64,000 bases of DNA from Thalassotalea mangrovi (GTDB lineage Bacteria; Pseudomonadota; Gammaproteobacteria; Enterobacterales; Alteromonadaceae). A model generated the notes under the pieces. It saw only the letters and a program-made list of their open reading frames with translations, did no database searches and was not told where the DNA came from. The position numbers were made by a program, and so were the translations under genes. The stretch covers positions 46,867-110,866 of the forward strand of contig NZ_SWDB01000029.1 of the NCBI RefSeq assembly GCF_005116735.1, in the 5' to 3' direction. Positions 35,150-44,144 of the stretch are shown here, in pieces. How positions within the stretch are numbered: position 1 is the stretch's first letter; the number at the start of each line of letters is the position of its first letter.

Positions 35150-36076
35150 CTATGCGCTTAAATGCTTGTTAAAAAAGTCCAGGGTGCGCTGCCAGGACAG
35201 CTCTGCCGCCTTTTCATCATAGCGAGATGTGGAATCGTTATGGAAACCATGATTGGCCGCTTTGTACATGTGCATGCTGTAATCCACGCCAAAGCTGGTT
35301 AAATCTTCTTCATACTCCGGCCAGCTCGCATTGACCCGGGTATCGAGTTCCGCTAACTGAATCAGCAATGGAGCCTTGATATTTTTCCGCAATTCTCTAA
35401 CGGCTGGAGTGCCGTAATATGGAACACCGGCATTTAGTGTTTCACCCATCGTTGCGGCGAGCATGTTGACGATATAGCCCCCAAAACAAAACCCGACCGC
35501 ACCTAACTTGCCATTGCTCATCTCATGGTGCTTTAAAAAGTTTGCAGCGGCGATAAAGTCCTGCTCGATTTTAACCCGGTCCATCGAGCGTTGCATGCCA
35601 CGGCCTTCATCATCATTGCCCGGATAACCGCCAAGGGGATACAGTGCATCGGGTGCCAGGGCAATAAACCCGGCTTTTGCCAGACGTCTCGCCACATCTT
35701 TGATATAGGGATTTAAACCACGATTTTCATGAATAACTAACACCACGGGTGCCTTGCCTTCCAGCTCGGTGGGTGTCACTAAATAGCCGCGCCCTTCCCC
35801 ATGTCCTTTCGGCGATGAAAATGTTTGGTAGCTGGCTTTGATATCTGGATCATTAAACGATACCTGCTCGGCTTTGGCATAGTTTGGTAATAAAGCACTG
35901 GTCAGCACATTCATGGTTAAACCGGCGATTGCAAGGCCGGATAAGCGCCGCATAAAGGTACGCCGGTCGATCAGGCCATGGGCATATTCATCGTACCAAT
36001 CAAAGGCTTCCTGAGGGATTTTGTGTTGAACGCCGTTTACCGCATTATCATTATTGTTTTGCATCGTGCCAGCCAT
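35150..36076 (-). CDS. Exported dienelactone hydrolase family protein
   Basis: The product (308 residues from the ATG at 36076) has an N-terminal segment with RRTFMRRLSGLAIAGLTMNVL that resembles a twin-arginine or anchored signal after about 38 cytosolic residues. The alpha/beta-hydrolase core shows VVLVIHENRGLNPYIKDVARRLA, the nucleophile cysteine in GAVGFCFGGY and the histidine in NHGFHND, as in carboxymethylenebutenolidase. It sits between rpsO and pnp, where most gammaproteobacteria have no gene, and is flanked by REP-like palindromes. Substrate unknown. Confidence 0.83.
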   Translation of the reverse strand: MAGTMQNNNDNAVNGVQHKIPQEAFDWYDEYAHGLIDRRTFMRRLSGLAIAGLTMNVLTSALLPNYAKAEQVSFNDPDIKASYQTFSSPKGHGEGRGYLVTPTELEGKAPVVLVIHENRGLNPYIKDVARRLAKAGFIALAPDALYPLGGYPGNDDEGRGMQRSMDRVKIEQDFIAAANFLKHHEMSNGKLGAVGFCFGGYIVNMLAATMGETLNAGVPYYGTPAVRELRKNIKAPLLIQLAELDTRVNASWPEYEEDLTSFGVDYSMHMYKAANHGFHNDSTSRYDEKAAELSWQRTLDFFNKHLSA

Positions 36077-36119
36077 AAATTTAAAAATCTGATGTAAAAC
36101 ATAATATTGCATTCAAAAG

Positions 36120-36173
36120 AAATCAAGGGGGTCAGTGTTGTTGAAATTTCAACAACTCTGACCCCCTTGATTT
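36120..36173. repeat. 54-bp near-perfect palindrome (REP-like)
   Basis: AAATCAAGGGGGTCAGTGTT.. and its mirror pair over 27 bases with one mismatch and no loop. It shares CTCTGACCCC with 35133-35143. The GGGGTCAGAGT core is common in marine gammaproteobacterial REP-like elements. Confidence 0.75.
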
Positions 36174-36180
36174 TGGGTAT

Positions 36181-36209
36181 AAAAAAAGGCCGCGAATGCG
36201 ACCTTTTTC
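36181..36209 (-). terminator. Terminator of rpsO
   Basis: The stem AGGTCGC / GCGGCCT (one mismatch-type pair) with a four-base loop is followed on the minus strand by a T run, 22 bases after the rpsO stop. Confidence 0.85.
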
Positions 36210-36231
36210 GACAAGTTCAAAGAACTTGATA

Positions 36232-36501
36232 TTAACGACGTAAACCTAAACGCTTGATTAGGTCGCTGTAGCGAGCTACGTCTTTACCTTTAAGGTAGTC
36301 AAGAAGCTTACGACGCTGGCTAACCATGCGAAGTAGACCACGACGAGAGTGGTGATCGTGGATGTGCTCTTTAAAGTGACCTTGAAGGTGATTAATTTGT
36401 GTAGTTAATAAAGCAACTTGTACTTCAGGTGAACCAGTATCACCTTCAGATTGTGCATATTCTTTAACGATTTCAGCTTTTTGTTGTGCCGTTAGCGACA
36501 T
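36232..36501 (-). CDS. rpsO: 30S ribosomal protein S15
   Basis: The 89-residue protein begins [21 protein letters not shown] and contains [23 protein letters not shown] and [20 protein letters not shown], the 16S rRNA binding helices of S15. The ATG at 36501 gives the normal length; a frame start at 36513 would add four residues. It follows truB, as in E. coli, with its own promoter probably in the 124 bases between them. Confidence 0.97.
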   Translation of the reverse strand: MSLTAQQKAEIVKEYAQSEGDTGSPEVQVALLTTQINHLQGHFKEHIHDHHSRRGLLRMVSQRRKLLDYLKGKDVARYSDLIKRLGLRR

Positions 36502-36625
36502 AATAAACTCCAAATAAACTAAGTCAGACCGATCACTAATTCAGACTGACCGACAAAAGAGGCGGTATTCTAACAAGATCTACCGCCAGTGCAAGTATTT
36601 TATACCGTTCGGTATCAAAGACCGG

Positions 36626-37576
36626 TTATTCAGTATCCGTTTGATGCTCAACCACTAAACGTTTAGGGGCAAGCAAGCCATCATCATTCAACTGACCTAC
36701 GCCGATAAACTTACTTTCCGGTTCGATAACAATACGCATCAAACCTTGCTCGGTAAGTCCTGGAACCATTACCGGATTACCATGGCGCAGATATACGGCA
36801 AGCTCTTCATCAACATGTGCTACCGGCAAATCAGCCACCGCTGTATCCATAGGCAAAAGCAATGGCTCAAGATATTTCGCCGGACTTTCTCCCTGCCCTT
36901 TGGCCTGCTCCAACAACTGCTCAAGCTGCTCCAGAGTCACCATTTTATCGCGGGGATATTGACCAACAGAAACACGACGCAGCATGCTCACATGGGCACC
37001 GCAACCGAGACGCTCACCTAAATCATCGACGATGGTACGAATATAGGTACCTTTGGACACATGAATTTCCATATCCACTTCATCGCCTTCAAAACGCAGG
37101 ACATCGAGACGAAATACCGTGATATCGCGAGCTTCACGCTCAACCTCAATACCTTCCCGGGCATATTTATACAAAGGCTGCCCTTTATATTTCAATGCCG
37201 AATACATCGACGGTACCTGCTTTGTGGTACCGCGAAAAAAATCCAGCGCTTCGGCTAGTTGTGCCTCACTGACATCGACTGGCTTTTCCGATACCACCTC
37301 ACCATCTGCATCAGATGTTGTCGTACGAATGCCCAGTTTTGCGGTGACGATATAAGTCTTGTCCGTATCCAGTAAAAACTGGGAAAATTTGGTCGCTTCG
37401 CCAAAACAGATTGGCAACATACCGGTAGCCAATGGATCTAGTGCACCGGTATGACCGGCTTTATTTGCAAAATAGATACGTTTTGCAGCCTGCAGTGCAT
37501 GGTTGGATGACATTTCATAAGGTTTGTCGAGTAACAACACACCATCGACCTGACGACCTTTTCTCCGTCTTGCCAT
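36626..37576 (-). CDS. truB: tRNA pseudouridine-55 synthase
   Basis: The 316-residue enzyme makes psi55 in the T loop of tRNAs. It begins with [18 protein letters not shown] and has the catalytic aspartate in [22 protein letters not shown], followed by [28 protein letters not shown]-terminal PUA-like domain is present. It starts five bases after the rbfA stop, in the nus-inf operon. Confidence 0.96.
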   Translation of the reverse strand: MARRRKGRQVDGVLLLDKPYEMSSNHALQAAKRIYFANKAGHTGALDPLATGMLPICFGEATKFSQFLLDTDKTYIVTAKLGIRTTTSDADGEVVSEKPVDVSEAQLAEALDFFRGTTKQVPSMYSALKYKGQPLYKYAREGIEVEREARDITVFRLDVLRFEGDEVDMEIHVSKGTYIRTIVDDLGERLGCGAHVSMLRRVSVGQYPRDKMVTLEQLEQLLEQAKGQGESPAKYLEPLLLPMDTAVADLPVAHVDEELAVYLRHGNPVMVPGLTEQGLMRIVIEPESKFIGVGQLNDDGLLAPKRLVVEHQTDTE

Positions 37577-37581
37577 CGCAA

Positions 37582-37998
37582 TTAATCCTGTTTGTCTGAT
37601 GCTTGTTCATCATCGTTCTGATCATTATCACCAGCACGACGTTTATCTTCGGAAACGGCCTTATCCACAAGGCTGCTCATCCGCACACCTTCAACCAGGG
37701 ATTTGTCATATTCAAATCTCAGATTCGGCATAATACGCGCTCGCAGGCGCTTAGCCAATAACGAACGGACGTAGCCGGAAGCGTCTTCCAGCACTTTCAT
37801 CGCTGCTGTAATTTTTTCCGGATCATCGTCAAAGAAAGTCACAAACACTTTGGCGTAGGCCAGATCGCGCGTTACTTCCACTGCCGAAACGGTCATCATC
37901 GACAACCGAGGATCTTTAATTTCCCGTTGCAATATCATCGCAACTTCTTTTTGAATTTGTTGGGCTACCCGATCAGTACGGGCATATTCTCTTGCCAT
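37582..37998 (-). CDS. rbfA: Ribosome-binding factor A
   Basis: The 138-residue KH-like protein helps 30S maturation and cold growth. It starts [31 protein letters not shown] and contains [15 protein letters not shown], as in other RbfA. An in-frame start at 38010 is rejected in favour of the ATG at 37998, which has the GAG-rich ribosome binding site. The C terminus is unusually acidic ([11 protein letters not shown]). Confidence 0.95.
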   Translation of the reverse strand: MAREYARTDRVAQQIQKEVAMILQREIKDPRLSMMTVSAVEVTRDLAYAKVFVTFFDDDPEKITAAMKVLEDASGYVRSLLAKRLRARIMPNLRFEYDKSLVEGVRMSSLVDKAVSEDKRRAGDNDQNDDEQASDKQD

Positions 37999-38118
37999 GA
38001 GAATCTCCATTACTTTTCCGCTTTAACGCCGAAACGCTTTTTGCGGAGAATGACATATAAAAAATGGGAGCTAAGTAAGCCCCCATCTTATTTTGTTTAG
38101 TTTACGGTGGGACCTGAA

Positions 38119-40770
38119 TTACAGCGTACGCTGAACTTCAACCGTCTCAAACACTTCGATTTGGTCACCCACTTTAACGTCATTATAGTTCTTAACACCG
38201 ATACCACATTCGGTATCTTTACGAACTTCCTGTACGTCATCTTTAAAGCGACGCAGTGATTCCAGCTCACCTTCATAGATTACCACGTTGTCACGTAGAA
38301 CGCGGATTGGAGCGCTACGCTTGACGATACCTTCGGTAACCATACAACCGGCAATCGCACCGATCTTCGGCGATTTAAAGACATCACGTACGTCCGCAAT
38401 ACCAATGATTTCCTGCTTGAATTCAGGCGCTAACAAACCACTCATGGCTTGCTTAACTTCATCGATAAGCTGATAGATAACACTGTAATAACGTAAGTCC
38501 AGGTTCTCTGCTTCAATCACTTTACGGGCTGAAGCATCAGCACGTACGTTAAAGCCAACCACGATGGCGTTAGACGCTGCGGCAAGTGACGCATCAGTTT
38601 CGGTAATACCACCTACACCAGAACCAACGATTTTCACTTTTACTTCATCGGTAGAAAGCTTCACGAGTGAATCTGAGATAGCTTCCAGTGAACCTTGAAC
38701 GTCTGATTTCAGTACCACGTTTACTTCGGAGATATCGCCTTCGGCCATATCGGTAAACATGTTTTCAAGCTTAGCTTTTTGTTGACGGGCCAGTTTCACA
38801 TCACGGAATTTACCCTGACGGTAAAGGGCCACTTCACGAGCCTTACGCTCATCCTTAACAACAGTCGCCTCGTCACCAGATTGTGGTACACCGCTAAGAC
38901 CTAAGATCTCAACCGGAATTGACGGACCAGCTTCAGTGATTGCTTGACCCAGTTCATCACGCATCGCACGCACACGACCATACTCCAGACCGCACAGTAC
39001 GATATCGCCTTGCTTCAATGTACCTTCCTGAACCAGTACCGTTGCAACCGGACCACGACCTTTATCAAGTTTTGACTCGATTACAACACCGTTAGCCATC
39101 TTATCGACAACAGCAGTTAGCTCCAGAACTTCAGACTGTAGCAATACCGCGTCAAGCAGTTCGTCAACACCCAAACCAGACTTAGCTGATACGTGAACAA
39201 ACTGTACGTCGCCACCCCAGTCTTCCGGGATAACATCGTGTTGTGACAATTCATTCTTAACACGATCCGGATCGGCGGTTTCTTTATCCATTTTGTTAAC
39301 GGCGATGATAATCGGTACTTCAGCAGCACGGGCATGCTGAATCGCTTCAATTGTCTGTGGCATTACACCATCATCGGCAGCTACAACAATGATTACGATA
39401 TCGGTTGCTTTCGCACCACGAGAACGCATTGAGGTAAACGCGGCGTGACCTGGAGTATCCAGGAAAGTGATCATACCGTGACCCGTTTCTACGTGATAAG
39501 CACCAATATGCTGGGTAATACCACCGGCCTCGCCTGCAGCAACTTTAGCTTCACGGATGTAATCAAGCAGTGATGTTTTACCATGGTCAACGTGACCCAT
39601 GATGGTAACAACCGGTGCACGGGTGACAGCATCACCTTCACCATCGCGATCTTCCAGTACGGCTTCTTCCAGCGCATTCTCTTTAACCAGAACCGCCTTA
39701 TGACCCATTTCTTCAACCACTAATTGTGCCGTTTCCTGGTCAATGACCTGGTTAATGGTCGCCATGGCGCCCATTTTGAACATGACTTTAACCACTTCAG
39801 CACCTTTGATTGCCATTTTATCGGCAAGTTCAGCGACGGAGATGGTTTCGCCAATACGGATTTCACGCTCAACCGCTTTCGCAGGTTTCTGGAAACCATG
39901 CTGTAAAGACGTCGGCGCACTTAATGTACCCTTGCGACCTCTGCCTTTAGCACCTTTTTTAACAGGTGTCTCTTTCGCGCCTTTTTTCTTACGACGGCGA
40001 CGACCACCTTCTTCTTCGGCATCGGCACTGTCTTCAGCTTCCTGAGCATATCGAGAAGACGTTACATGAACCACTTCCTGTTCGCGACGCTTGCGTTCCG
40101 CTTCCTGTTCTTTCCAGCGAGCTTCATTTTCTTCCGCTAATTTCGCGGCCGCTTCTGCTGCTTTTTTCGCTTCTTCTTCGGCCTTCGCTTTCGCTTCCGC
40201 TTCCTGAGCTAAACGAATTCGTTTCTCTTCTTCGTTTTCTTGTTTTTCAACAACTGGCTCTTTCGCTTTCGCTTCGGCAGCGGCTTTGGCACGGGCTTTC
40301 GCTTCGGCATCGGCTTTAGCTTTGGCTTCCGCTTTCGCTTTTGCCTCTGCTTCCGCTTTTGCCCTGGCTTCCGCCTCAGCTTTGGCTTGCGCTTCCGCTT
40401 CTGCTTGCGCCTTAGCTTCTGCCTCGGCTTTCGCTTTCGCTTCCGCTTCAGCCTGAGCTTTTAGCTCTAAATCGCTGGCTTTTACATAGGTGCGCTTCTT
40501 ACGAACTTCAACCTGAACCTGTTTCGCCTTGCTACCGCTACCGGTTGTGATCGTTGACTTGGTTTTACGATTTAACGTCATTCGTGACGGTTTGCCACCG
40601 GACGTATCACCGTGTTGCTTTTTCAAGTGCTCTAACAGGGTTTCTTTTTCCTGTTCGGTCACGCTGTCGCTGGCGGATTTTGTAATTCCAGCGTCGGCTA
40701 ACTGTTGCAGCAATTTTGCTTCTTCAGTGCCAATATCTTTAGCAAGTTGAGTTACGGTTACATCTGTCAT
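38119..40770 (-). CDS. infB: Translation initiation factor IF-2
   Basis: The 883-residue GTPase brings fMet-tRNA to the 30S subunit. It has the N-terminal IF2_N helix ([20 protein letters not shown]), a long Ala/Lys/Glu-rich repeat region (residues about 105-240, alternating [11 protein letters not shown]), a second IF2_N motif ([22 protein letters not shown]), the G domain with [22 protein letters not shown] and NKMD, and domains II-IV. The charged repeat makes spurious long frames on the opposite strand. It begins 24 bases after nusA. Confidence 0.97.
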   Translation of the reverse strand: MTDVTVTQLAKDIGTEEAKLLQQLADAGITKSASDSVTEQEKETLLEHLKKQHGDTSGGKPSRMTLNRKTKSTITTGSGSKAKQVQVEVRKKRTYVKASDLELKAQAEAEAKAKAEAEAKAQAEAEAQAKAEAEARAKAEAEAKAKAEAKAKADAEAKARAKAAAEAKAKEPVVEKQENEEEKRIRLAQEAEAKAKAEEEAKKAAEAAAKLAEENEARWKEQEAERKRREQEVVHVTSSRYAQEAEDSADAEEEGGRRRRKKKGAKETPVKKGAKGRGRKGTLSAPTSLQHGFQKPAKAVEREIRIGETISVAELADKMAIKGAEVVKVMFKMGAMATINQVIDQETAQLVVEEMGHKAVLVKENALEEAVLEDRDGEGDAVTRAPVVTIMGHVDHGKTSLLDYIREAKVAAGEAGGITQHIGAYHVETGHGMITFLDTPGHAAFTSMRSRGAKATDIVIIVVAADDGVMPQTIEAIQHARAAEVPIIIAVNKMDKETADPDRVKNELSQHDVIPEDWGGDVQFVHVSAKSGLGVDELLDAVLLQSEVLELTAVVDKMANGVVIESKLDKGRGPVATVLVQEGTLKQGDIVLCGLEYGRVRAMRDELGQAITEAGPSIPVEILGLSGVPQSGDEATVVKDERKAREVALYRQGKFRDVKLARQQKAKLENMFTDMAEGDISEVNVVLKSDVQGSLEAISDSLVKLSTDEVKVKIVGSGVGGITETDASLAAASNAIVVGFNVRADASARKVIEAENLDLRYYSVIYQLIDEVKQAMSGLLAPEFKQEIIGIADVRDVFKSPKIGAIAGCMVTEGIVKRSAPIRVLRDNVVIYEGELESLRRFKDDVQEVRKDTECGIGVKNYNDVKVGDQIEVFETVEVQRTL

Positions 40771-40794
40771 CTAATCTTTTCTCCTTGCCAGCTC

Positions 40795-42291
40795 TTATTC
40801 TTCGTTGAACCAGCAAATATTGCGGGCAGCCATAATAAATTCAGCCGCTTTTTCTTCACTTAGCTCTTCGATATCGGAAATTTCATCCACACCCTGTTCA
40901 GCCAAATCTTCCAGAGTGATCACGCCACGGCTGGCCAGTACAAATGCCAGGTGACGTTCCATACCTTCCAGGTTCAGTAAGTCTTCTGCTGGCTCAGCGC
41001 CTTCAAGACTTTCTTCAGTAGCCAGAGCTGCTGTAGTTAATGCGCCTTTGGCACGCTCACGCAACTCTTCAACGATATCTTCGTCTAAACCGTCAATTTC
41101 CAGTAATTCGCTTACCGGAACATAGGCGATTTCTTCCAATGTAGAGAACCCTTCTTCCACTAACATAGTGGCAAAGTCGTCATCGATATCGAGCTTCTCA
41201 GTAAACAAGGTAATGACCTTGTCATTTTCGGCCTGATGCTTGGCATTCATATCGTCAACGGTCATTACATTCAGTTCCCAGCCTGTCAGTTGACTTGCCA
41301 GGCGAATGTTTTGACCGCTCTTACCAATTGCCATTGCAAGATTGCCTTCTTCAACGGCGATATCCATTGAGTTGGCATCTTCATCAACAATGATGGAGGC
41401 AACTTCAGCAGGTGCCATGGCATTGATTACAAACTGCGCCGGATTATCGTCAAATAATACGATATCGACACGCTCACCAGCCAGTTCACCAGAAACCGCT
41501 TGTACACGTGAACCACGCATACCTACACAGGCACCTACCGGATCAATACGCTTGTCATTAGACTTAACCGCGATTTTTGCGCGCGAACCCGGATCACGAG
41601 CTGCACCTTTGATTTCCAGCATCTCTTCGCCGATTTCCGGTACTTCAACCCGGAACAGCTCGATTAACATTTCTGGTTTGGCACGGCTCACAAACAATTG
41701 TGCACCGCGAGCTTCAGGCTTGATTTCGTACAACAGGCCACGTATACGATCACCTGGACGAAATACTTCACGTGGCAACATTTCGTCGCGGAAAATTACC
41801 GCTTCGGCATTGTTGCCCAGATCAAGGATCACGCTTTCACGATTGGCTTTTTTCACTACGCCGGTAATGATTTCACCCAGTTGATCCTGATATTCTTCAA
41901 CCACTTTGGCACGTTCAGCTTCACGTACTTTCTGCACGATTACCTGCTTTGCCGTTTGCGTGGTTATACGATCGAACTTAATCGATTCAATCTGGTCTTC
42001 AACGTAGTCGCCAAGTTGGATTTCTTCATCTTCAACCTGCGCCGCAGCCAGACCAATTTCAGCGTAAGGGTTTTCTAAACCTTCATCGCTGTCTTCTACA
42101 ACCAGCCAGCGACGGAAAGTATCAAAATCACCGCTCTTACGGTCGATGCTAACGCGAACTTCGATATCGCCTTCGTATTTTTTCTTCGTTGCAGTTTCCA
42201 AAGCAGTTTCCATTGCCTTAAAAATACTCTCGCGCGGTAATGCTTTCTCGTTCGAAACCGCATCGACAACCAGTAATATTTCCTTACTCAT
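40795..42291 (-). CDS. nusA: Transcription termination/antitermination factor NusA
   Basis: The 498-residue RNA polymerase partner has the N-terminal polymerase-binding domain ([21 protein letters not shown]), an S1 domain ([27 protein letters not shown]), KH1 and KH2 ([44 protein letters not shown]) and two C-terminal acidic repeats. Length and order match E. coli. Confidence 0.97.
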   Translation of the reverse strand: MSKEILLVVDAVSNEKALPRESIFKAMETALETATKKKYEGDIEVRVSIDRKSGDFDTFRRWLVVEDSDEGLENPYAEIGLAAAQVEDEEIQLGDYVEDQIESIKFDRITTQTAKQVIVQKVREAERAKVVEEYQDQLGEIITGVVKKANRESVILDLGNNAEAVIFRDEMLPREVFRPGDRIRGLLYEIKPEARGAQLFVSRAKPEMLIELFRVEVPEIGEEMLEIKGAARDPGSRAKIAVKSNDKRIDPVGACVGMRGSRVQAVSGELAGERVDIVLFDDNPAQFVINAMAPAEVASIIVDEDANSMDIAVEEGNLAMAIGKSGQNIRLASQLTGWELNVMTVDDMNAKHQAENDKVITLFTEKLDIDDDFATMLVEEGFSTLEEIAYVPVSELLEIDGLDEDIVEELRERAKGALTTAALATEESLEGAEPAEDLLNLEGMERHLAFVLASRGVITLEDLAEQGVDEISDIEELSEEKAAEFIMAARNICWFNEE

Positions 42292-42321
42292 CCTAACTAG
42301 CCTCTCTTATTCTTCATACAA

Positions 42322-42777
42322 CTAAAACTTGGCAATCAAGTTTGCCTTGGCCACATTGGCAATTGGCAACTCAAAATCTTCGCCATCTACAACAACCACC
42401 AGGTTATCGCCTTCAACGGCTTCCAGAATGCCTTTGAACTTGCGACGACCATTTAATGGCATACCAAGTTTTACATCTACAGTTTCGCCTACCACCGCCT
42501 GGTAATGGGCTTTTTCAAATAATGGACGATCCACTCCAGGAGAAGATACTTCCAGGTTATATTCGGTACTTATCGGGTCTTCTACATCGAGAATCGCACT
42601 AACCTGACGACTCACGTCAGCACAATCATCTACGTTAATCCCATCTTTATGATCGATATATAAACGCAACACTGAGTGGTTACCGGCACTGATATATTCA
42701 ATCCCTAACAATTCCTTGCCCGTTTCTTCTACGGCAGGACGTAACATTTCAGTTAGTTTTTGTTCAAAATTACTCAA
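42322..42777 (-). CDS. rimP: Ribosome maturation factor RimP
   Basis: The 151-residue protein helps 30S assembly and is the first gene of the operon. It contains GKELLGIEYISAGNHSVLRLYIDHKDGINVDDCADVSRQVSAILDVEDPI and SPGVDRPLF, as in other RimP. The start is a TTG (42777) with GGAG seven bases upstream. An ATG lies four bases before it (42781) in another frame and opens the minimal frame ATG ATT GAG TAA, which overlaps the start codon. Confidence 0.94.
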   Translation of the reverse strand: MSNFEQKLTEMLRPAVEETGKELLGIEYISAGNHSVLRLYIDHKDGINVDDCADVSRQVSAILDVEDPISTEYNLEVSSPGVDRPLFEKAHYQAVVGETVDVKLGMPLNGRRKFKGILEAVEGDNLVVVVDGEDFELPIANVAKANLIAKF

Positions 42778-42976
42778 TCATTTTCTCCAAATACAAAAAA
42801 AGGGCTAAAAGCCCAGTAAAAAACACCATAAGCTGAATCGTTTTTGCAATGTCCTTCCAGGAACGGCTCAAATTGAGTACTCGCCAAAAACGAAAAAGCC
42901 CCAATCTACACGGGGCTTTATACTGAACCCTTTGTGTCACTGAACCGGCAAGCCGACTCAGCCCCGTAAACCCGTT
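42778..42976 (-). ncRNA. rimP leader with two terminator hairpins
   Basis: The untranslated leader contains two intrinsic-terminator-like hairpins on the minus strand: AAAGCCCCG.. / CGGGGCTTT with a T-rich tail (42890-42919) and GGGCT / AGCCC followed by seven T (42795-42816), the second ending just before the rimP ribosome binding site. A conserved leader with such a terminator upstream of rimP is known in gammaproteobacteria as an attenuator candidate. Structure is seen; regulation is inferred. Confidence 0.6.
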
Positions 42977-43003
42977 ATTATACCTGCTTAGAGTCACTGT
43001 CAG
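42977..43003 (-). promoter_or_regulatory. Promoter of the rimP-nusA-infB-rbfA-truB operon
   Basis: A perfect -10 TATAAT lies at 42977-42982 on the minus strand, with CTGACA (42998-43003) as a -35 at a short 15-base spacing. A 6-bp inverted repeat GCGCAA / TTGCGC (43025-43046) lies just upstream. The -10 is convincing, the -35 less so. Confidence 0.5.
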
Positions 43004-43104
43004 ATATCGATTTACGGTAAAGCTGCGCAAATTATATAAGTTGCGCGCTAAGATCGCAATAACAAATCTATATTCGACACGAGGTTATGCGATTTCCACC
43101 TTAG

Positions 43105-43306
43105 GTAACGGGTACACAAAATCAGAGATTTTGTTCCGGGTACGCTGATAAATCAGCTCCGGGCGGTCATTAATATTTAATTATTTTCACTCGAAGCGAT
43201 TTTAAATCGCGTACTCGAAGTAACGCTTTTTGTTACGTACCCGAAGCAACGAATTTCGTTGCGTTCCAGGAATAATGGTCCATGTGTACATATGGACCAT
43301 TATTCC
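43105..43306. repeat. Hairpin-array element, copy 3 (two inverted half arrays)
   Basis: Left half, read on the plus strand: GGGTAC, stem ACAAAATC/GATTTTGT (43116-43134), TCCGGGTAC, stem GCTGAT/ATCAGC (43144-43157), TCCGGG. Right half, read on the minus strand: a 15-bp leading hairpin (43269-43306, overlapping the stop codon of the sugar-binding protein gene), stem GCAACGAA/TTCGTTGC (43246-43262), TTCGGGTAC, stem GTAAC/GTTAC (43220-43236), TTCGAGTAC, stem GCGATTT/AAATCGC (43196-43210), TTCGAG. The halves point at each other across an AT-rich 26-base centre. Confidence 0.8.
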
Positions 43307-44142
43307 GTATCTCCCTTCAGCAACGTGATCTCGGCAAACACGCTGGCATCTTTGTAACCTAAGTTCATATCGCCATTAACCGGCTCAATGGGATGCGAGC
43401 CAATAAAATGTTCTCTTTGTTTACTGCCATCATTGTCACAATAGGCGAGTAAAAAGCCCATTTTTTTGCCTTCAGTCAAGGCTTTTGGCATGACCTTTTC
43501 CGGTGCCAGATAATCATAATCGTCATCAAAGATTAATACTTTAACTTCCCAGGTAATCTTGAATGGCTCTTCGACACTGCGTTTCCACATGGATTCAACG
43601 TGATGATTTAACAAGATAAAGTTATTCTCATCCTGGCTTTCCCTGGGACCCATATCGGCAACCTGGTTGTCCAGGCCAATGTGATAGGCAAAGGCATTAA
43701 AGTTATGAGCATGCTCGCCGCCAGAGCCATCTTCATCAATAAAGATCTCCAGGCAATCATCATCCCAGTAACGATGCAGTGGATTCGCATGCTGGTCAAA
43801 CAAAACATCGTCGATTAGCTCAACCAGAAGATACAAACCATCGGTTTGCCAGACCAGCTTGTAGCGGCCGGAAAAATCTTCTCGGGTTGGCTTTTCACCA
43901 ACCCAGACATGATTTAATAGTTGCCAGTTGCCCTGCTGCCAGGCTTTTTCATCATTAACCCCGTCGATAATGACGGGGCTATTGGCGCGAGGTACGGTCA
44001 GGGTCATTTCCGGTGGTTTTTGCATGCTTGAGCGCAACGGCGTCTCTGTGTCAGTTTGCTGTTGTTGATTAGCCTGCTGACCGGCCGAAGCCAGCGTCGC
44101 AGCAGATGCCAGCAATCCCACCGCCAATAACCGATTGACCAT
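43300..44142 (-). CDS. Secreted CBM9-like carbohydrate-binding protein
   Basis: The 280-residue product has a signal peptide (RLLAVGLLASAATLASAG). The mature part follows the CBM9/DOMON-like sandwich pattern: VIIDGVNDEKAWQQGNW, YKLVWQTDGLYLLVELIDDVLFDQH, RYWDDDCLEIFIDEDGSGGEH, and the C-terminal MGFLLAYCDND..REHFIGS. CBM9-like domains bind the ends of beta-glucans or related sugars. The gene starts two bases after the stop of the GH94-kinase gene, so the two are tightly coupled and probably share one substrate. Its 3' end lies inside the hairpin array. Confidence 0.75.
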   Translation of the reverse strand: MVNRLLAVGLLASAATLASAGQQANQQQQTDTETPLRSSMQKPPEMTLTVPRANSPVIIDGVNDEKAWQQGNWQLLNHVWVGEKPTREDFSGRYKLVWQTDGLYLLVELIDDVLFDQHANPLHRYWDDDCLEIFIDEDGSGGEHAHNFNAFAYHIGLDNQVADMGPRESQDENNFILLNHHVESMWKRSVEEPFKITWEVKVLIFDDDYDYLAPEKVMPKALTEGKKMGFLLAYCDNDGSKQREHFIGSHPIEPVNGDMNLGYKDASVFAEITLLKGDTE

Positions 44143-44144
44143 AA

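Noticed and set aside
36601-36616. TATACCGTTCGGTATC palindrome as the truB-rpsO operator or terminator
   Set aside because: It is only a 6-bp stem with a 2-base loop and no T run or known site; evidence was too weak.
39966-40464. Long Leu/Arg/Phe-rich frames opposite the infB repeat region
   Set aside because: They are a product of the repeated Ala-Lys-Glu codons of infB read on the other strand.
42898-43030. A possible tRNA gene upstream of rimP, as in E. coli and relatives
   Set aside because: No cloverleaf, T-loop GTTCGA or CCA end could be built; the segment is better explained as a leader with terminator hairpins.
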